From: Verrucomicrobiota bacterium
Lineage (GTDB): Bacteria; Verrucomicrobiota; Verrucomicrobiia; Limisphaerales; UBA9464
NCBI GenBank assembly: GCA_016871615.1
Contig: VHCX01000001.1
Span: forward strand, 85,120-149,119
Direction: 5' to 3'
DNA: 64,000 nt
Part shown: one piece after another, positions 9,647-17,829 of the stretch
How the letters are laid out: every line of letters begins with the position of its first letter
Numbering within the stretch: position 1 is the stretch's first letter
Notes under the pieces: generated by a model
Database searches by the model: none
Told to the model about the DNA's origin: nothing
Seen by the model: the letters and a program-made list of their open reading frames with translations, nothing else
Program-made: the position numbers and the translations under genes

Positions 9647-11506
9647 ATGCCTTTGCCCCTGCTTGCCGCGGTCGATCCCTGGATCGTCTCCCTGAGTGCC
9701 CTGACGGTCCTGGTGACCGTCGGCATGGGGTTCTGGGCGGCAGGCCGGGCCAAGAGCGCCTCGGACTTCTTCGTGGCCGGGCGCGGCGTCTCGGTGGGCT
9801 GGAACGCCTCGGCCATCTCGGGCGAGTACCTGTCGGCCGCCTCGTTCATGGGCGTGGCCGGCATGGTGATGTCCAGCGGCTACGATGCGTTGTGGTACCC
9901 GGTGTGCTACGCCTGCGGGTACCTGTTCCTGCTGCTCTTCATCGCGGGCCCGCTGCGGCGCTTCGGGGCCTACACGATACCCGACTTCGCCGAGGGCCGG
10001 TACGACTCGCCGCTCTTCCGCAAGATCGCCGTGGTGTTCGTGCTGTTCATCGGGTTTTTCTACACGATGCCCCAGATGAAGGGCGCAGGCACCACGCTGG
10101 CCTACGTGTTCCAAGAGGTGGATTTCCGGGGTGGAGCGCTCGAGTTCCTGGCGCCGCACGGCGCGGATGGCGGCATCCTGAAGGGCTTCCCGTATTGGGC
10201 CGGGGTCGTGGTGGTCGGTACGGTGATCACCCTGAACGTGGCCCTCGGCGGCATGAAAGGCATCACGCTGGTGCAGGCCTTCCAATACTGGGCCAAGATG
10301 TTCGCCATCTCGGTGCCGGTGTTCGTGCTGATGGCCGTGCACGGGCACTATGGCCGGCACCTCGAGGCCAATGCCTCCGGCCCGGCGGTGGCGACGGTCT
10401 CCGCCCCGGCGGGGCTTGCCGGAGGATCGGCCGATGGCTCCTCCCGGACGGATCCGGCCGGAGTCCAGCGCGCCCCGCTGCCCGCGAAGGCCCCCGCCGA
10501 CCCGGCCTGGCTCAACCCCTTCGGACCGCTGACCAGCAAGGCCGCGAAGGCCGCCAAGCTGGACCAGGAAGCGTCCCGGCCCTACGCCCTGCTCTACACC
10601 TACTCGCTCATCATCGCCCTGGTCTGCGGGACGGCGGGGCTGCCGCACATCCTGGTGCGCTTCTACACCAATCCCGACGGCGTGGCGGCCAAGCGGACCA
10701 CGATGTGGGTGATGATCCTGATCGGCGTCTTCTACGTGTTTCCGCCGGTGTTCGGGGCCATGGGACGCAACCTCCTGCCGGCGCTGTACGAAGGCAGCGG
10801 GGCCAAGGGCACCGACAAGATCGTGCTCGAGCTGCCGAAGGCCCTCGACACGGTCTTGGGAGGCTCCGAATCGCTGCCCTGGGGGTCCATTCTTTCGGGC
10901 ATGACCTGCGCCGGGGCGTTCGCCGCCTTCATGAGCACCTTCAGCGGCCTGCTGGTCTCGATGACCGGGGCGCTGGCCCACGATGTGTACGGCCGCATCC
11001 TCCGGCCACAGTCCACGGCGCAGGAGCGGATGCGGATGTTCAAGTGGTGCGCGGTGCTGCTGGGCACGGTGTCCACGCTGCTCGGCTGCTTTGTCGAGCA
11101 GTTGCAGATCAACTTCATGGTCGGCCAGGCCTTCGCCATCGCCGCGGCGAGCTACTTCCCGCTGCTCTTCATGAGCGTGTGGTGGCGCGGCATGACCATG
11201 ACGGGGGCCGCCACGGGCATGCTCACCGGCGGGATCTGCGCCCTGCTGACGGTCGCGTTGACCAACTTCTCAGACCTGAATTGGCTGCCGCTGGCCGGTT
11301 TCTGGGCGGCCCACCCGCTCTTGCGCATCCTCTGCGAGCAACCGGCCATCTGGTGCGTGCCGATGGCCATCGGGCTGATGGTGGCCGTGTCGAGGCTCAC
11401 GGCGGCGACGGTGCCCGCCGACATCCGCATGAAGATGCTCGTGCTCCACGCCCCCGAGGCTCTCGGGTTGCGGCAGGAATACATCCGGGAGCACGACGGG
11501 CACTGA
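9647..11506 (+). CDS. Sodium:solute symporter, ActP/MctP-like
   Basis: This SSS-family (SLC5 fold) transporter probably imports a small carboxylate such as acetate with sodium. The 619-residue protein has about 13 membrane spans. Typical features are KSASDFFVAGRGVSVGWNASAISGEYLSA near 31-60, the YTIPDFAEGRYDSP segment, and GTAGLPHILVRFYTNPD around 327-343, characteristic of the acetate/monocarboxylate branch. An unusual Ala/Pro/Gly-rich hydrophilic insertion of about 70 residues (roughly 245-310) separates two membrane spans. The start is ATG at 9647, with a pyrimidine-rich leader and no clear Shine-Dalgarno. The substrate is inferred from family resemblance only. Confidence 0.85.
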   Translation: MPLPLLAAVDPWIVSLSALTVLVTVGMGFWAAGRAKSASDFFVAGRGVSVGWNASAISGEYLSAASFMGVAGMVMSSGYDALWYPVCYACGYLFLLLFIAGPLRRFGAYTIPDFAEGRYDSPLFRKIAVVFVLFIGFFYTMPQMKGAGTTLAYVFQEVDFRGGALEFLAPHGADGGILKGFPYWAGVVVVGTVITLNVALGGMKGITLVQAFQYWAKMFAISVPVFVLMAVHGHYGRHLEANASGPAVATVSAPAGLAGGSADGSSRTDPAGVQRAPLPAKAPADPAWLNPFGPLTSKAAKAAKLDQEASRPYALLYTYSLIIALVCGTAGLPHILVRFYTNPDGVAAKRTTMWVMILIGVFYVFPPVFGAMGRNLLPALYEGSGAKGTDKIVLELPKALDTVLGGSESLPWGSILSGMTCAGAFAAFMSTFSGLLVSMTGALAHDVYGRILRPQSTAQERMRMFKWCAVLLGTVSTLLGCFVEQLQINFMVGQAFAIAAASYFPLLFMSVWWRGMTMTGAATGMLTGGICALLTVALTNFSDLNWLPLAGFWAAHPLLRILCEQPAIWCVPMAIGLMVAVSRLTAATVPADIRMKMLVLHAPEALGLRQEYIREHDGH

Positions 11507-11540
11507 GCCGGGACGGCGACGGGATGCCCCGGGCGGCGGA

Positions 11541-12395
11541 TCACGGCGGGAAGCCGAACGAGAGCTTCACCACCGAGTATTCGGGATGGATCGAGCCATC
11601 GGCACGGCGGATGACGAGCGGGGGCTCGATCCACGGATCCTCGCGCAGGCGTGCCGGCAGGTCCGTGGCCCGGTTCATCAGGAACAGCCCAAGCAGGGGT
11701 TCGTCGCCCTCGCGGAGGATCACCGGCCTCATCCGCTGGAGCGCCAGCCCGGCGGAACGTGCCGCGGTCCGGACGCGCTCCAGCTGGTCGGCCGGCCGGA
11801 TGGGGAACACGCAGGCGAAGACCCCGCCCGGGGCCAGATGGCGCGCGGCCGTGGCGGCATAGTCGGCGACGGTGCCGCGGAGCTCGAAGCGGCAGGCCAG
11901 CTTCTGCGGGTGCCCGCTCTCGACGCCCGTGCCCACGGGGAAGTACGGCGGGCTGCCGAGGATCAGGTCGAACCGCTCGTCCGGTCCCAGGATCGACGGG
12001 TCCCGCAAGTCGCCCTCGCGGAGGTCGTACCGGCCGTTCAGGCCGTTCCATGCGGCGGACTTTCGGGCAAGCCGGACGCTGTCGGGCTGGGCTTCCACCG
12101 TGACGAACCGGGCCTGCGGCAGGCGCCAGGCGGCGATCATGCCCACCGTGCCGATGCCGCTGCCCAGGTCGAGGACCGTGCCGGCGGACGGGCACCCCTG
12201 CGTGCCATACCAGGCCGCCAGCACATCGTCGGACGAGAAACGGTGTCCGTCGACGGCCTGGAAGATCCGGAAATGACCACTGATGGCATCGAGGCTCTCC
12301 CCGGGCTCGGTCGCCGGGCCATGCCCGAGGGCTCCCGGAGGGACGGGGCCTGGCTTGGTCCATCCCTTGAATTGGGCCTCCACGTGGATCGACAT
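11541..12395 (-). CDS. TrmN6-like adenine N6-methyltransferase
   Basis: This class I SAM-dependent methyltransferase resembles tRNA1(Val) A37 N6-methyltransferase (YfiC/TrmN6). The 284-residue protein has motif I VLDLGSGIGTVGM around 93-105, an acidic residue in VTVEAQ that would bind the SAM ribose, and catalytic motif IV reading LILGSPPYFPVGTG. The usual TrmN6 motif is NPPY; here the first residue is Ser, a form also seen in some relatives. RFSSDDVLAAW matches the substrate-side helix of YfiC. The start is ATG at 12395. It is divergent from the GNAT gene, with a 193-base gap in which I see nothing convincing. The tRNA target is inferred. Confidence 0.72.
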   Translation of the reverse strand: MSIHVEAQFKGWTKPGPVPPGALGHGPATEPGESLDAISGHFRIFQAVDGHRFSSDDVLAAWYGTQGCPSAGTVLDLGSGIGTVGMIAAWRLPQARFVTVEAQPDSVRLARKSAAWNGLNGRYDLREGDLRDPSILGPDERFDLILGSPPYFPVGTGVESGHPQKLACRFELRGTVADYAATAARHLAPGGVFACVFPIRPADQLERVRTAARSAGLALQRMRPVILREGDEPLLGLFLMNRATDLPARLREDPWIEPPLVIRRADGSIHPEYSVVKLSFGFPP

Positions 12396-12588
12396 GTGGG
12401 CGTAGCCTCACGGGTGGCCGCCTGCGGGCTCAATCCCCGAGTGGCGCCCTCGTGGATCCAAGGGGTGCCGACCCGGAAGCCCCCGATGGCGAAACCGCCG
12501 ATTCCCGGGATGCCGATGCCGCCGCCCGGGTGGAGGTGGACCCACTCGGCCGTTGCCGATGCGGGGTGCGGTGACCGAGGCTCGAGCC

Positions 12589-13089
12589 ATGGGAAGCACC
12601 GTCCTGCGTGGCGCCACCATCGACGACGTCGATCTCATCCTCGGATGGATCCGCGACCTGGCGTCCTTCGAGAACCTGGCCGACGAGGTCGAGGCCACCC
12701 GCGAGCGCATCGCGCAGACCCTCTTCGGCCCGAAGCCTGCCGCCGAGGTGCTGCTGGCACTCGACGGGGACCTCCCGGTCGGGTTCGCGGTGCATTACCC
12801 GACCTTCTCCACCTTCCTCGCGAAGCCGGGCCTGCACCTCGAGGACCTGTATGTCCGTCCGGAACATCGCGGGCGGGGACATGGCCAGGCGATGCTGCAT
12901 CACCTCGCGGCCTTGGCCGTGCAGCGGGGATGCGGACGCCTGGAGTGGACCGTGCTTTACTGGAACGAGACAGCCCTAAGGTTCTACCGGCGGCTTGGCG
13001 CGGACCTGCTCCCCGATTGGAGGCTCTGCCGGCTGAGCGGATCCTCGCTCGACCGGTTGGCTCGGCCGGCCGGGATGGCGGTCCGGTGA
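12589..13089 (+). CDS. GNAT acetyltransferase, diamine/thialysine N-acetyltransferase-like
   Basis: This single-domain GNAT enzyme has 166 residues. The order LRGATIDDVDLILGWIRDLASFE, then VGFAVHYPTFSTFLAKPGLHLEDLYV, then EHRGRGHGQAML (acetyl-CoA pyrophosphate loop), then WTVLYWNETALRFYRRLGA closely follows the spermidine/spermine or thialysine acetyltransferase (SSAT) subgroup. In that subgroup the LEDLYV strand and the WNE-A-FY motif are conserved. The likely substrate is therefore a polyamine-like amine, by family only. The start is the ATG at 12589; an upstream in-frame ATG at 12553 would add a poorly conserved dozen residues. Confidence 0.82.
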   Translation: MGSTVLRGATIDDVDLILGWIRDLASFENLADEVEATRERIAQTLFGPKPAAEVLLALDGDLPVGFAVHYPTFSTFLAKPGLHLEDLYVRPEHRGRGHGQAMLHHLAALAVQRGCGRLEWTVLYWNETALRFYRRLGADLLPDWRLCRLSGSSLDRLARPAGMAVR

Positions 13090-13162
13090 CGAACCTTCCG
13101 CCGAGCGGGCCCGCCGCCGAAACGGCCTGAGAGCCTGTCTGAGGAATCAATCCCCCCGTCAT

Positions 13163-13205
13163 CGAAAAAGCCCCCGGAGCCGGACGAATCCGGAGGGGGC
13201 TTTCG
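13163..13205 (-). terminator. Intrinsic terminator, mainly for the rplI operon
   Basis: A nine-pair stem AAAGCCCCC/GGGGGCTTT (13167-13175 with 13195-13203) encloses an inner five-pair stem CCGGA/TCCGG with a CGAA loop. Read on the minus strand the hairpin is followed by five T residues, as expected for the end of the rplI transcript about 90 bases after its stop. On the plus strand only three T follow, so it may also weakly stop the convergent GNAT transcript. Confidence 0.85.
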
Positions 13206-13293
13206 AGGGGGCAAGCCGCTCCTGCGGCCGTGCGGGGGTGGGTGACCCTCCTGAAGCAGCGCGGCCTCAGGCCTTCCCTGCGGCAGTGCGGCC

Positions 13294-13860
13294 TCAGGCC
13301 TGGGCCGGCTTGGCGTCGCCCGACGGACGGGCACCGCCCCGGTACGAACGCTTCTCGGTCTTCGGCGCCTCGGCGACGGGCTCGACCGGGGGCGGAGGCA
13401 GCGGGTTGGAGCTCTTCACCACGAGCTTGATGGACGAGCGGACCTCCGGGTGGAGGCGCAGCTCGACCTCGTACTCGCCGAGGGCGTGGATGGCCTTGTC
13501 GAGGTGGATCTTGCGCTTGTCGAGGGCCACGTCCAACTGGGTCTTGAGGGCGTCGGCGATCGACCCGGAGGTCACGCTGCCGAACATCTTGCCCTCGTCG
13601 CCGGTCTTGACCGAGAGGGTGAGGGTCACCTTGCTCAGGCTCTTGCCCAACTCGGACATGGAGCTGAGTTCCTTGGCTTCGCGCTCGGCCCGGCGCTGGC
13701 GCAACGCCTCGATGCGGCGCTTGTTGCCCTGCGAGACCGGCACAGCCAGCCCGTGGGGGATGAGGTAGTTGCGGGCGTAGCCGGAGGCGATCTTGACGAG
13801 ATCAGACTCGCCGCCGAGGCCGACGACATTCTGGATGAGGAGCACTTCAGTCTTGGGCAT
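13294..13860 (-). CDS. rplI: Large ribosomal subunit protein bL9, extended C-terminus
   Basis: bL9 binds 23S rRNA with its N-terminal domain and reaches out from the ribosome on a long helix. The N-terminal domain is standard: VLLIQNVVGLGGESDLVKIASGYARNYLIPHGLA. The linker helix (KRRIEALRQRRAEREAKEL) and the C-terminal domain ending LHPEVRSSIKLVV follow. At 188 residues it is some 40 longer than usual because of a tail (about 148-188) rich in Pro, Ala and basic residues. The ATG at 13860 follows a C/A-rich leader ending in a T-run, with no Shine-Dalgarno. The 264-base gap to ssb, where rpsR normally lies, does not encode S18. Confidence 0.96.
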   Translation of the reverse strand: MPKTEVLLIQNVVGLGGESDLVKIASGYARNYLIPHGLAVPVSQGNKRRIEALRQRRAEREAKELSSMSELGKSLSKVTLTLSVKTGDEGKMFGSVTSGSIADALKTQLDVALDKRKIHLDKAIHALGEYEVELRLHPEVRSSIKLVVKSSNPLPPPPVEPVAEAPKTEKRSYRGGARPSGDAKPAQA

Positions 13861-14124
13861 GGGAAAAAGGGGTGGGTTGGGTTGGGGTGGACTTCGTTGG
13901 GATGAGCTTTCGGAACGCTATGAGACTCAAGACGCTACCAGACGGCGGCGTCGAGGAACAGTCTTTGGTGATGTCTCTGGTGATGTCTTTGTCGAAAGGG
14001 CCGGTGATCAGTAGGTCTCCGGGGCGGAGGGGCCTCCATTCGACCGGTTCGTGTGTTTCAGGGTTGGGCTCCGGGGTTTGGGCGCCGGTCTGGGCGCCGG
14101 CAAGGGTTCGGTCGGGGCCTGGTC

Positions 14125-14598
14125 TCAGAAGGGCACATCGTCGTCGTCGGGCGGACCGCCCTCGGCATCCGCCGGGGCCGGGGCCGACGCGGCAGGCCGG
14201 TTGCCGGTGACACGACCGGGAACGGAGGCCGGCGGGGCCGCAGGGCCGGAACCGGCCCCTTCAGGGCGTCCGCCGATGAAGGTGAAGCTCTCGAGCACGA
14301 CGCCCAAACGCGAGCGCTTCTGGCCGGTCTGCTTGTCGTCCCACTGGTCGAGCCTCAACCGTCCCTCCAGCAACAGCCCGCCGCCCTTGCGCAGGTACTG
14401 GGAGATTACCTCGGCCTGCTTGCCGAAGGCGTCGATGTCGACGTAGGTGACTTCTTCGCGGGTTTGTCCATCCTCGCCCGTCCACTTGCGGTTGACCGCC
14501 AACGCCAACTTGGCAATGGCCGTCCCCTTGGGGGTGTAACGCAACTCGGGATCGCGGGTCAGGTTGCCTGCGAGGATGACCTTGTTGAAGCTGGCCAT
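14125..14598 (-). CDS. ssb: Single-stranded DNA-binding protein
   Basis: SSB coats single-stranded DNA during replication and repair and recruits partners through its acidic tip. The 157-residue protein has a normal OB fold: MASFNKVILAGNLTRDPELRYTPKG, then VTYVDIDAFGKQAEVISQYLRKGG. A Pro/Ala/Gly-rich linker from about 112 leads to the tip DDDDVPF, which matches the SSB-Ct consensus. It lies 77 bp after rpsF and before rplI, as in many bacteria where ssb is transcribed with ribosomal protein genes. Its leader is a run of CCAACC-type repeats without a Shine-Dalgarno. Confidence 0.97.
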   Translation of the reverse strand: MASFNKVILAGNLTRDPELRYTPKGTAIAKLALAVNRKWTGEDGQTREEVTYVDIDAFGKQAEVISQYLRKGGGLLLEGRLRLDQWDDKQTGQKRSRLGVVLESFTFIGGRPEGAGSGPAAPPASVPGRVTGNRPAASAPAPADAEGGPPDDDDVPF

Positions 14599-14658
14599 GG
14601 TTGGGTGCGGTTGGGGTTGGGGTTGGAGCTAGGGCACGACTTGAGGGATCGACTCAGG

Positions 14659-14690
14659 ATTATGCCGCCTTGGGATTATGCCGCCTTGGG
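14659..14690 (-). repeat. 16-bp tandem duplication across the rpsF stop codon
   Basis: ATTATGCCGCCTTGGG occurs twice in direct succession (14659-14674 and 14675-14690). The proximal copy contains the last codons and the TAA of rpsF; the distal copy repeats the same coding end and stop downstream. It looks like a recent replication-slippage duplication that left the protein unchanged. Confidence 0.9.
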
Positions 14691-14987
14691 CGCGACCGGG
14701 GCCGGAGCCTCGGTGAACAGCACGCGGACGACGTTGGAGGCGAGCTTGAAGCGGGCGCGCAATTCGGCGACCGCCTTGCCCTGGGCCTCGAAGATGATGT
14801 TGACGAAGTGCCCGGCCGACTCGCCGCTGCGGGCGTTCCGGGCGAAGGTCTTCTTGTCGAGTTTCTGAACGGTCTCGATCTTGCCTCCCACGGAGGAGAT
14901 CTCCGAGGACAGCTTGTCGACGACTTCCTTGATGCCTTCTTCCTTGCCGGAAAGATTGAGGATGAACAGGCCTTCGTAGCGTTTCAT
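14676..14987 (-). CDS. rpsF: Small ribosomal subunit protein bS6
   Basis: bS6 binds the central domain of 16S rRNA as a heterodimer with bS18. The 103-residue protein begins MKRYEGLFILNLSGKEEGIKEVVDKL and contains the typical KIETVQKLDKKTFA and VNIIFEAQGKAVAELRARFKL segments. It ends in a short Ala/Pro tail (APAPVAPKAA). The stop codon lies in a 16-bp tandem duplication. The ATG at 14987 is preceded by a C/A-rich leader with no Shine-Dalgarno. It follows pth and precedes ssb, the canonical order, but its S18 partner gene is absent from this cluster. Confidence 0.96.
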   Translation of the reverse strand: MKRYEGLFILNLSGKEEGIKEVVDKLSSEISSVGGKIETVQKLDKKTFARNARSGESAGHFVNIIFEAQGKAVAELRARFKLASNVVRVLFTEAPAPVAPKAA

Positions 14988-15335
14988 GGTCAGATGGATG
15001 ATTGGGTTGTTGGTGGGAAAGGGAGGGTGACTCGGTGAACCTGGGAGATCAAAAAGGGGGCTGGGCGGTCAGGGTTGGAGCGAAGGACTCGGGAGGCGAG
15101 TGGCCTCCGCGGGTCATCGACCCCTCGGTCGCCCTGTCTTCGTGATGTCGTGGTTCGTGATTGTCGTTCTTGCGGACTCTTTCGGTTGTGGTCTTGGTCG
15201 TGAAAATCGTGGTCGGGACGGAAACTGGCCGGGGCGGAGCCTCTTCCCAATAAAGGATTCGCTGCAAACCCGACGTTCTCGCGGATTATCTTTGTTTTTT
15301 TGGGGAGCCTCTTTTTTCGGAGGTTTCCCCGCGCT
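14988..15335 (-). other. 348-bp leader between pth and rpsF
   Basis: No convincing gene is present; open frames of 72-86 codons here lack protein-like character. The pth-proximal end has an imperfect hairpin (GGGG-AAA-CCTC with GAGG-CT-CCCC), then a run of A on the minus strand. After it comes GATAAT (15290-15285), a good -10 hexamer but without a recognisable -35 box. A separate promoter for rpsF-ssb-rplI here is plausible. I did not find a certain S6:S18 binding motif in the leader. Confidence 0.4.
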
Positions 15336-15917
15336 TCAGCGGTTGCGGTTGAACAGGCTCATGGCCTTGGCGAGGCCGTCATCGAGCCAGCATTCGATCT
15401 GCTGTTCCGCCCGATCCAGAACCTCCGCCAGCACCCCCGCCTCCTGCGGCGAAAAGTCGCCCAGCACATGGGAGGCGATGTCCCGCACCGCCTGCTCGGG
15501 CCGGGCCACGCCGATCCGCTGCCTGGGGAACTCCCGGGAACCCAGATGCTGGATCACCGACTCCAGACCATGGTGCCCACCAAAGCCGCCCGAGGGACGC
15601 ATCCGGAGGGCGCCCAGGGGGAGGTCGGCGTCATCGGCCACCACCAGCACCTGACCGACCGGGATGCGATGGAACCGGCAGACCGCCGCCACCGCCTCGC
15701 CACTGAGATTCATGTAGGTGAGCGGCTTGATGCAGAGCACCTTGCGGCCCCCGTGTTCACCCGTCGCCAATTCTGCAAAGAACTTCCGCTCGTTCCGCCA
15801 ACCGGAGCACCGGTTGGCGGCAAAGCGATCGACCACCATGGCCCCGGCATTGTGCCGGGTGTGCCGATATTCGTCCCCGGGGTTTCCAAGACCCACGATC
15901 AACACCGGAGGGTTCAT
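15336..15917 (-). CDS. pth: Peptidyl-tRNA hydrolase
   Basis: The enzyme cleaves the ester bond of peptidyl-tRNAs released by stalled or abortive translation, recycling tRNA. It has 193 residues. Landmarks are VGLGNPGDEYRHTRHNAG with the catalytic His before Asn, KPLTYMNLSGEAV, VVADDADLPLGALRMRPSGG with the conserved Asp, and GHHGLESVIQHLGSREFPRQRIGV. Two positions differ from the usual consensus (VVHDDLDL and GGHGGHNGL in most enzymes), but catalytic residues are kept. A purine-rich GGGGAG lies just before the ATG. It follows rplY by 32 bp, a common pairing. Confidence 0.95.
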   Translation of the reverse strand: MNPPVLIVGLGNPGDEYRHTRHNAGAMVVDRFAANRCSGWRNERKFFAELATGEHGGRKVLCIKPLTYMNLSGEAVAAVCRFHRIPVGQVLVVADDADLPLGALRMRPSGGFGGHHGLESVIQHLGSREFPRQRIGVARPEQAVRDIASHVLGDFSPQEAGVLAEVLDRAEQQIECWLDDGLAKAMSLFNRNR

Positions 15918-15949
15918 GGGAACTCCCCGCAGGGGGACGTGCCTTCAGC

Positions 15950-16639
15950 TCACTTCTTCTTCGGGGCGGCCGCCGCGGCTCCCGCCGCCGGAGCCTCCTC
16001 CTTCTTCTCCTTGATCATCTCGGGCTGCTTGGCCTCGGCGCCCTCGGCCGCCGCGGCAGGGGCCGCCTCGGTCTCCGTGATCGGCGCCGCCACCGCGAAC
16101 ACGCGGAGATGCTTGTCGCCGAGGATCTTGACGCCCGGGGGCGCCTGGATCTGGCCGATCTGGATGGCTTGGCCCACCGCGAGGGCGGACACGTCGACCA
16201 CGATCTGCTCGGGCAGGTCCTTCGGCAGGGCGCTGACACGGACCTTCTGGAGCACGTGTTCCAGGGTGCCGCCGCCGTTCTTCACGCCGTCGGCCTCGCC
16301 CGTCGCCTCGACGGGGATGCGGATGGTGATGAGCTCGTCGGCCTTGACCTCATGGAAATCCACGTGGAGCACCTCGCCGCTGAGCGGGTGGTGCTGGACG
16401 TCCTGGACCAGCGCCAGGCGGGTCTTGGCGTCGCCGGCGACCTCGAGGTCCACCAGGACGATCTCGGAATGCGCCGAGTGGACGAGGTCGGCAAAGGTCT
16501 CGGCGTCGACCTGCAGGTTCTGCGGGGCGACCGACTTGCCGTAGATGTTGGCGGGGATGCGTCCGCCGGAGCGGAGCGCCTTGGAACCCTTGCGACGCGT
16601 CTGCGTGCGGGGCTCGGCTTTCAGTGTCAGTGATTTCAT
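15950..16639 (-). CDS. rplY: Large ribosomal subunit protein bL25, Ctc form
   Basis: bL25 binds 5S rRNA; the Ctc form carries an additional C-terminal beta domain. The 229-residue protein starts MKSLTLKAEPRTQTRRKGSKALRSGG, then RIPANIYG, then VQHHPLSGEVLHVDFHEV, the 5S-binding part. The C-terminal domain (about 95-185) follows, then a low-complexity Ala/Glu/Lys tail. The start is ATG at 16639 with a clear GGAGA about eight bases upstream, one of the better ribosome binding sites in the window. The frame is open for 92 more codons upstream, but that part is not protein-like. It lies between prs and pth. Confidence 0.95.
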   Translation of the reverse strand: MKSLTLKAEPRTQTRRKGSKALRSGGRIPANIYGKSVAPQNLQVDAETFADLVHSAHSEIVLVDLEVAGDAKTRLALVQDVQHHPLSGEVLHVDFHEVKADELITIRIPVEATGEADGVKNGGGTLEHVLQKVRVSALPKDLPEQIVVDVSALAVGQAIQIGQIQAPPGVKILGDKHLRVFAVAAPITETEAAPAAAAEGAEAKQPEMIKEKKEEAPAAGAAAAAPKKK

Positions 16640-16739
16640 GGTCTTCTCCAGTCGTATCTGCCGCGCCCCGGCATCCCGGGAACCCGACCCTTCTAACCAG
16701 CGGTCCACCCATCGACGGTCTCGCGACCGACCCCGCAGG

Positions 16740-17672
16740 CTAGGCCTTGAACTCGAAGAGCGACGTGACCGACGAATTCGTATAGATCCGCTTGATCGCC
16801 TCCCCGAGCAGGCCAGCCACGGAAAGGGTGGTGATGCGCACTCCCTCGATGGGCGGGCGGAGGACGGTATCGGTGGTGATGAGTTCGTCAATCTCCGATT
16901 TTCTGAGACGTTCAATGCCCAGGTCGTTGATCAGGGCATGCGAGACGCAGGCCTGGATCCGGCAGGCTCCCCGCTGCTTCAACAGGGAGGCCGCGTTGAC
17001 CAGGGTGCCGGCGGTCTCGGTGAGGTCGTCCACGAGCAGGATGTTCTTGCCCTCGATCTCGCCGATCACCGAGATCGCCTCGGTCTCGGTGGGGCTCTTG
17101 CGCCGCTTGGCGACGATCGCCAATTCGGCCCCGAGGGCCTGCGAATAGGCTGCCGCCATCTTCAGGCCGCCGAGGTCGGGGCTCACCACCACCAGGTTCG
17201 GGACCTGCTGCCGGGAGATGTGCTCGAGCAGCACCGGAGCCGCATAGAGGTGGTCGACCGGGATGTCGAAGAAGCCCTGGATCTGCTGGGCATGCAGGTC
17301 CATCGTCAGGACGCGGTTGGCTCCCGCGGCGACCAGCAGGTTGGCCACCAGCTTGGCCGTGATCGGCACCCGCGGCTGATCCTTGCGGTCCTGCCGGGCG
17401 TACCCGTAGAAGGGCAGGACCGCCGTGATGCGCGAGGCGCTGGCCCGCCTGAGCGCATCGATCATGATGAACATCTCCATCAGGTGATGGTTGGCGGGCG
17501 GGCTGGTGGACTGGATGACGAAGACGTCCGTGCCCCGGACATTCTCCTCGATCTTCACGAAGGTCTCCCCGTTGGGAAACGGCTTGACGGTCGAGCGTCC
17601 GAGCGGAATGCCGATGGCGTCGCAGATCGCCCGGGCGAGACTGGGGTTGGAGTTGCCGGAGAAGACTTTCAC
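16740..17672 (-). CDS. prs: Ribose-phosphate pyrophosphokinase (PRPP synthase)
   Basis: The enzyme makes PRPP from ribose 5-phosphate and ATP, feeding purine, pyrimidine, NAD, His and Trp synthesis. The protein of about 310 residues has KVFSGNSNPSLA at the N-terminus, the flexible-loop/ATP region YGYARQDRKDQPRVPITAK, MDLHAQQIQGFF, and the PRPP-binding loop LLVDDLTETAGTL. The usual wording of the loop is VDDIIDTAGT; here it is VDDLTETAGT. GTG at 17672 gives the normal family N-terminus; TTG at 17687 is an alternative. A CGGTC-TCGC-GACCG hairpin sits just after the stop, without a T-run. It heads the prs-rplY-pth string. Confidence 0.95.
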   Translation of the reverse strand: MKVFSGNSNPSLARAICDAIGIPLGRSTVKPFPNGETFVKIEENVRGTDVFVIQSTSPPANHHLMEMFIMIDALRRASASRITAVLPFYGYARQDRKDQPRVPITAKLVANLLVAAGANRVLTMDLHAQQIQGFFDIPVDHLYAAPVLLEHISRQQVPNLVVVSPDLGGLKMAAAYSQALGAELAIVAKRRKSPTETEAISVIGEIEGKNILLVDDLTETAGTLVNAASLLKQRGACRIQACVSHALINDLGIERLRKSEIDELITTDTVLRPPIEGVRITTLSVAGLLGEAIKRIYTNSSVTSLFEFKA

Positions 17673-17829
17673 GGGGATTGGGGACAAGCATCCGGGCGGA
17701 GCCTCCTGACGACGGCCCGCCCGTCGGCCAGAGGCTCACGGAGGCCAAGCGCCCGCCGCAAGCCGATTCTGAGGAGCCATTCCGGGCTGCGGAACTTTGG
17801 CCCCACCCTCGCCGGAGGATCCGCCCGGG

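Noticed and set aside
9413..10981. A 522-codon minus-strand frame over the symporter gene
   Set aside because: It is antisense to a clear 13-span transporter and has no recognisable domain or start context.
12396..12588. Short minus-strand frames between the GNAT and TrmN6-like genes, one Gly/Ile-rich (GIGIPGIGGFAIGGF)
   Set aside because: The Gly-rich frame lacks a start codon and the frame with a start reads as an Arg/Pro/His-rich shadow. No support for a gene.
13861..14124. Possible rpsR between ssb and rplI
   Set aside because: All three minus-strand frames were read; none resembles S18 (no KILPRR or HQRxLxxAIKRAR motif), and the only open frame has no usable start.
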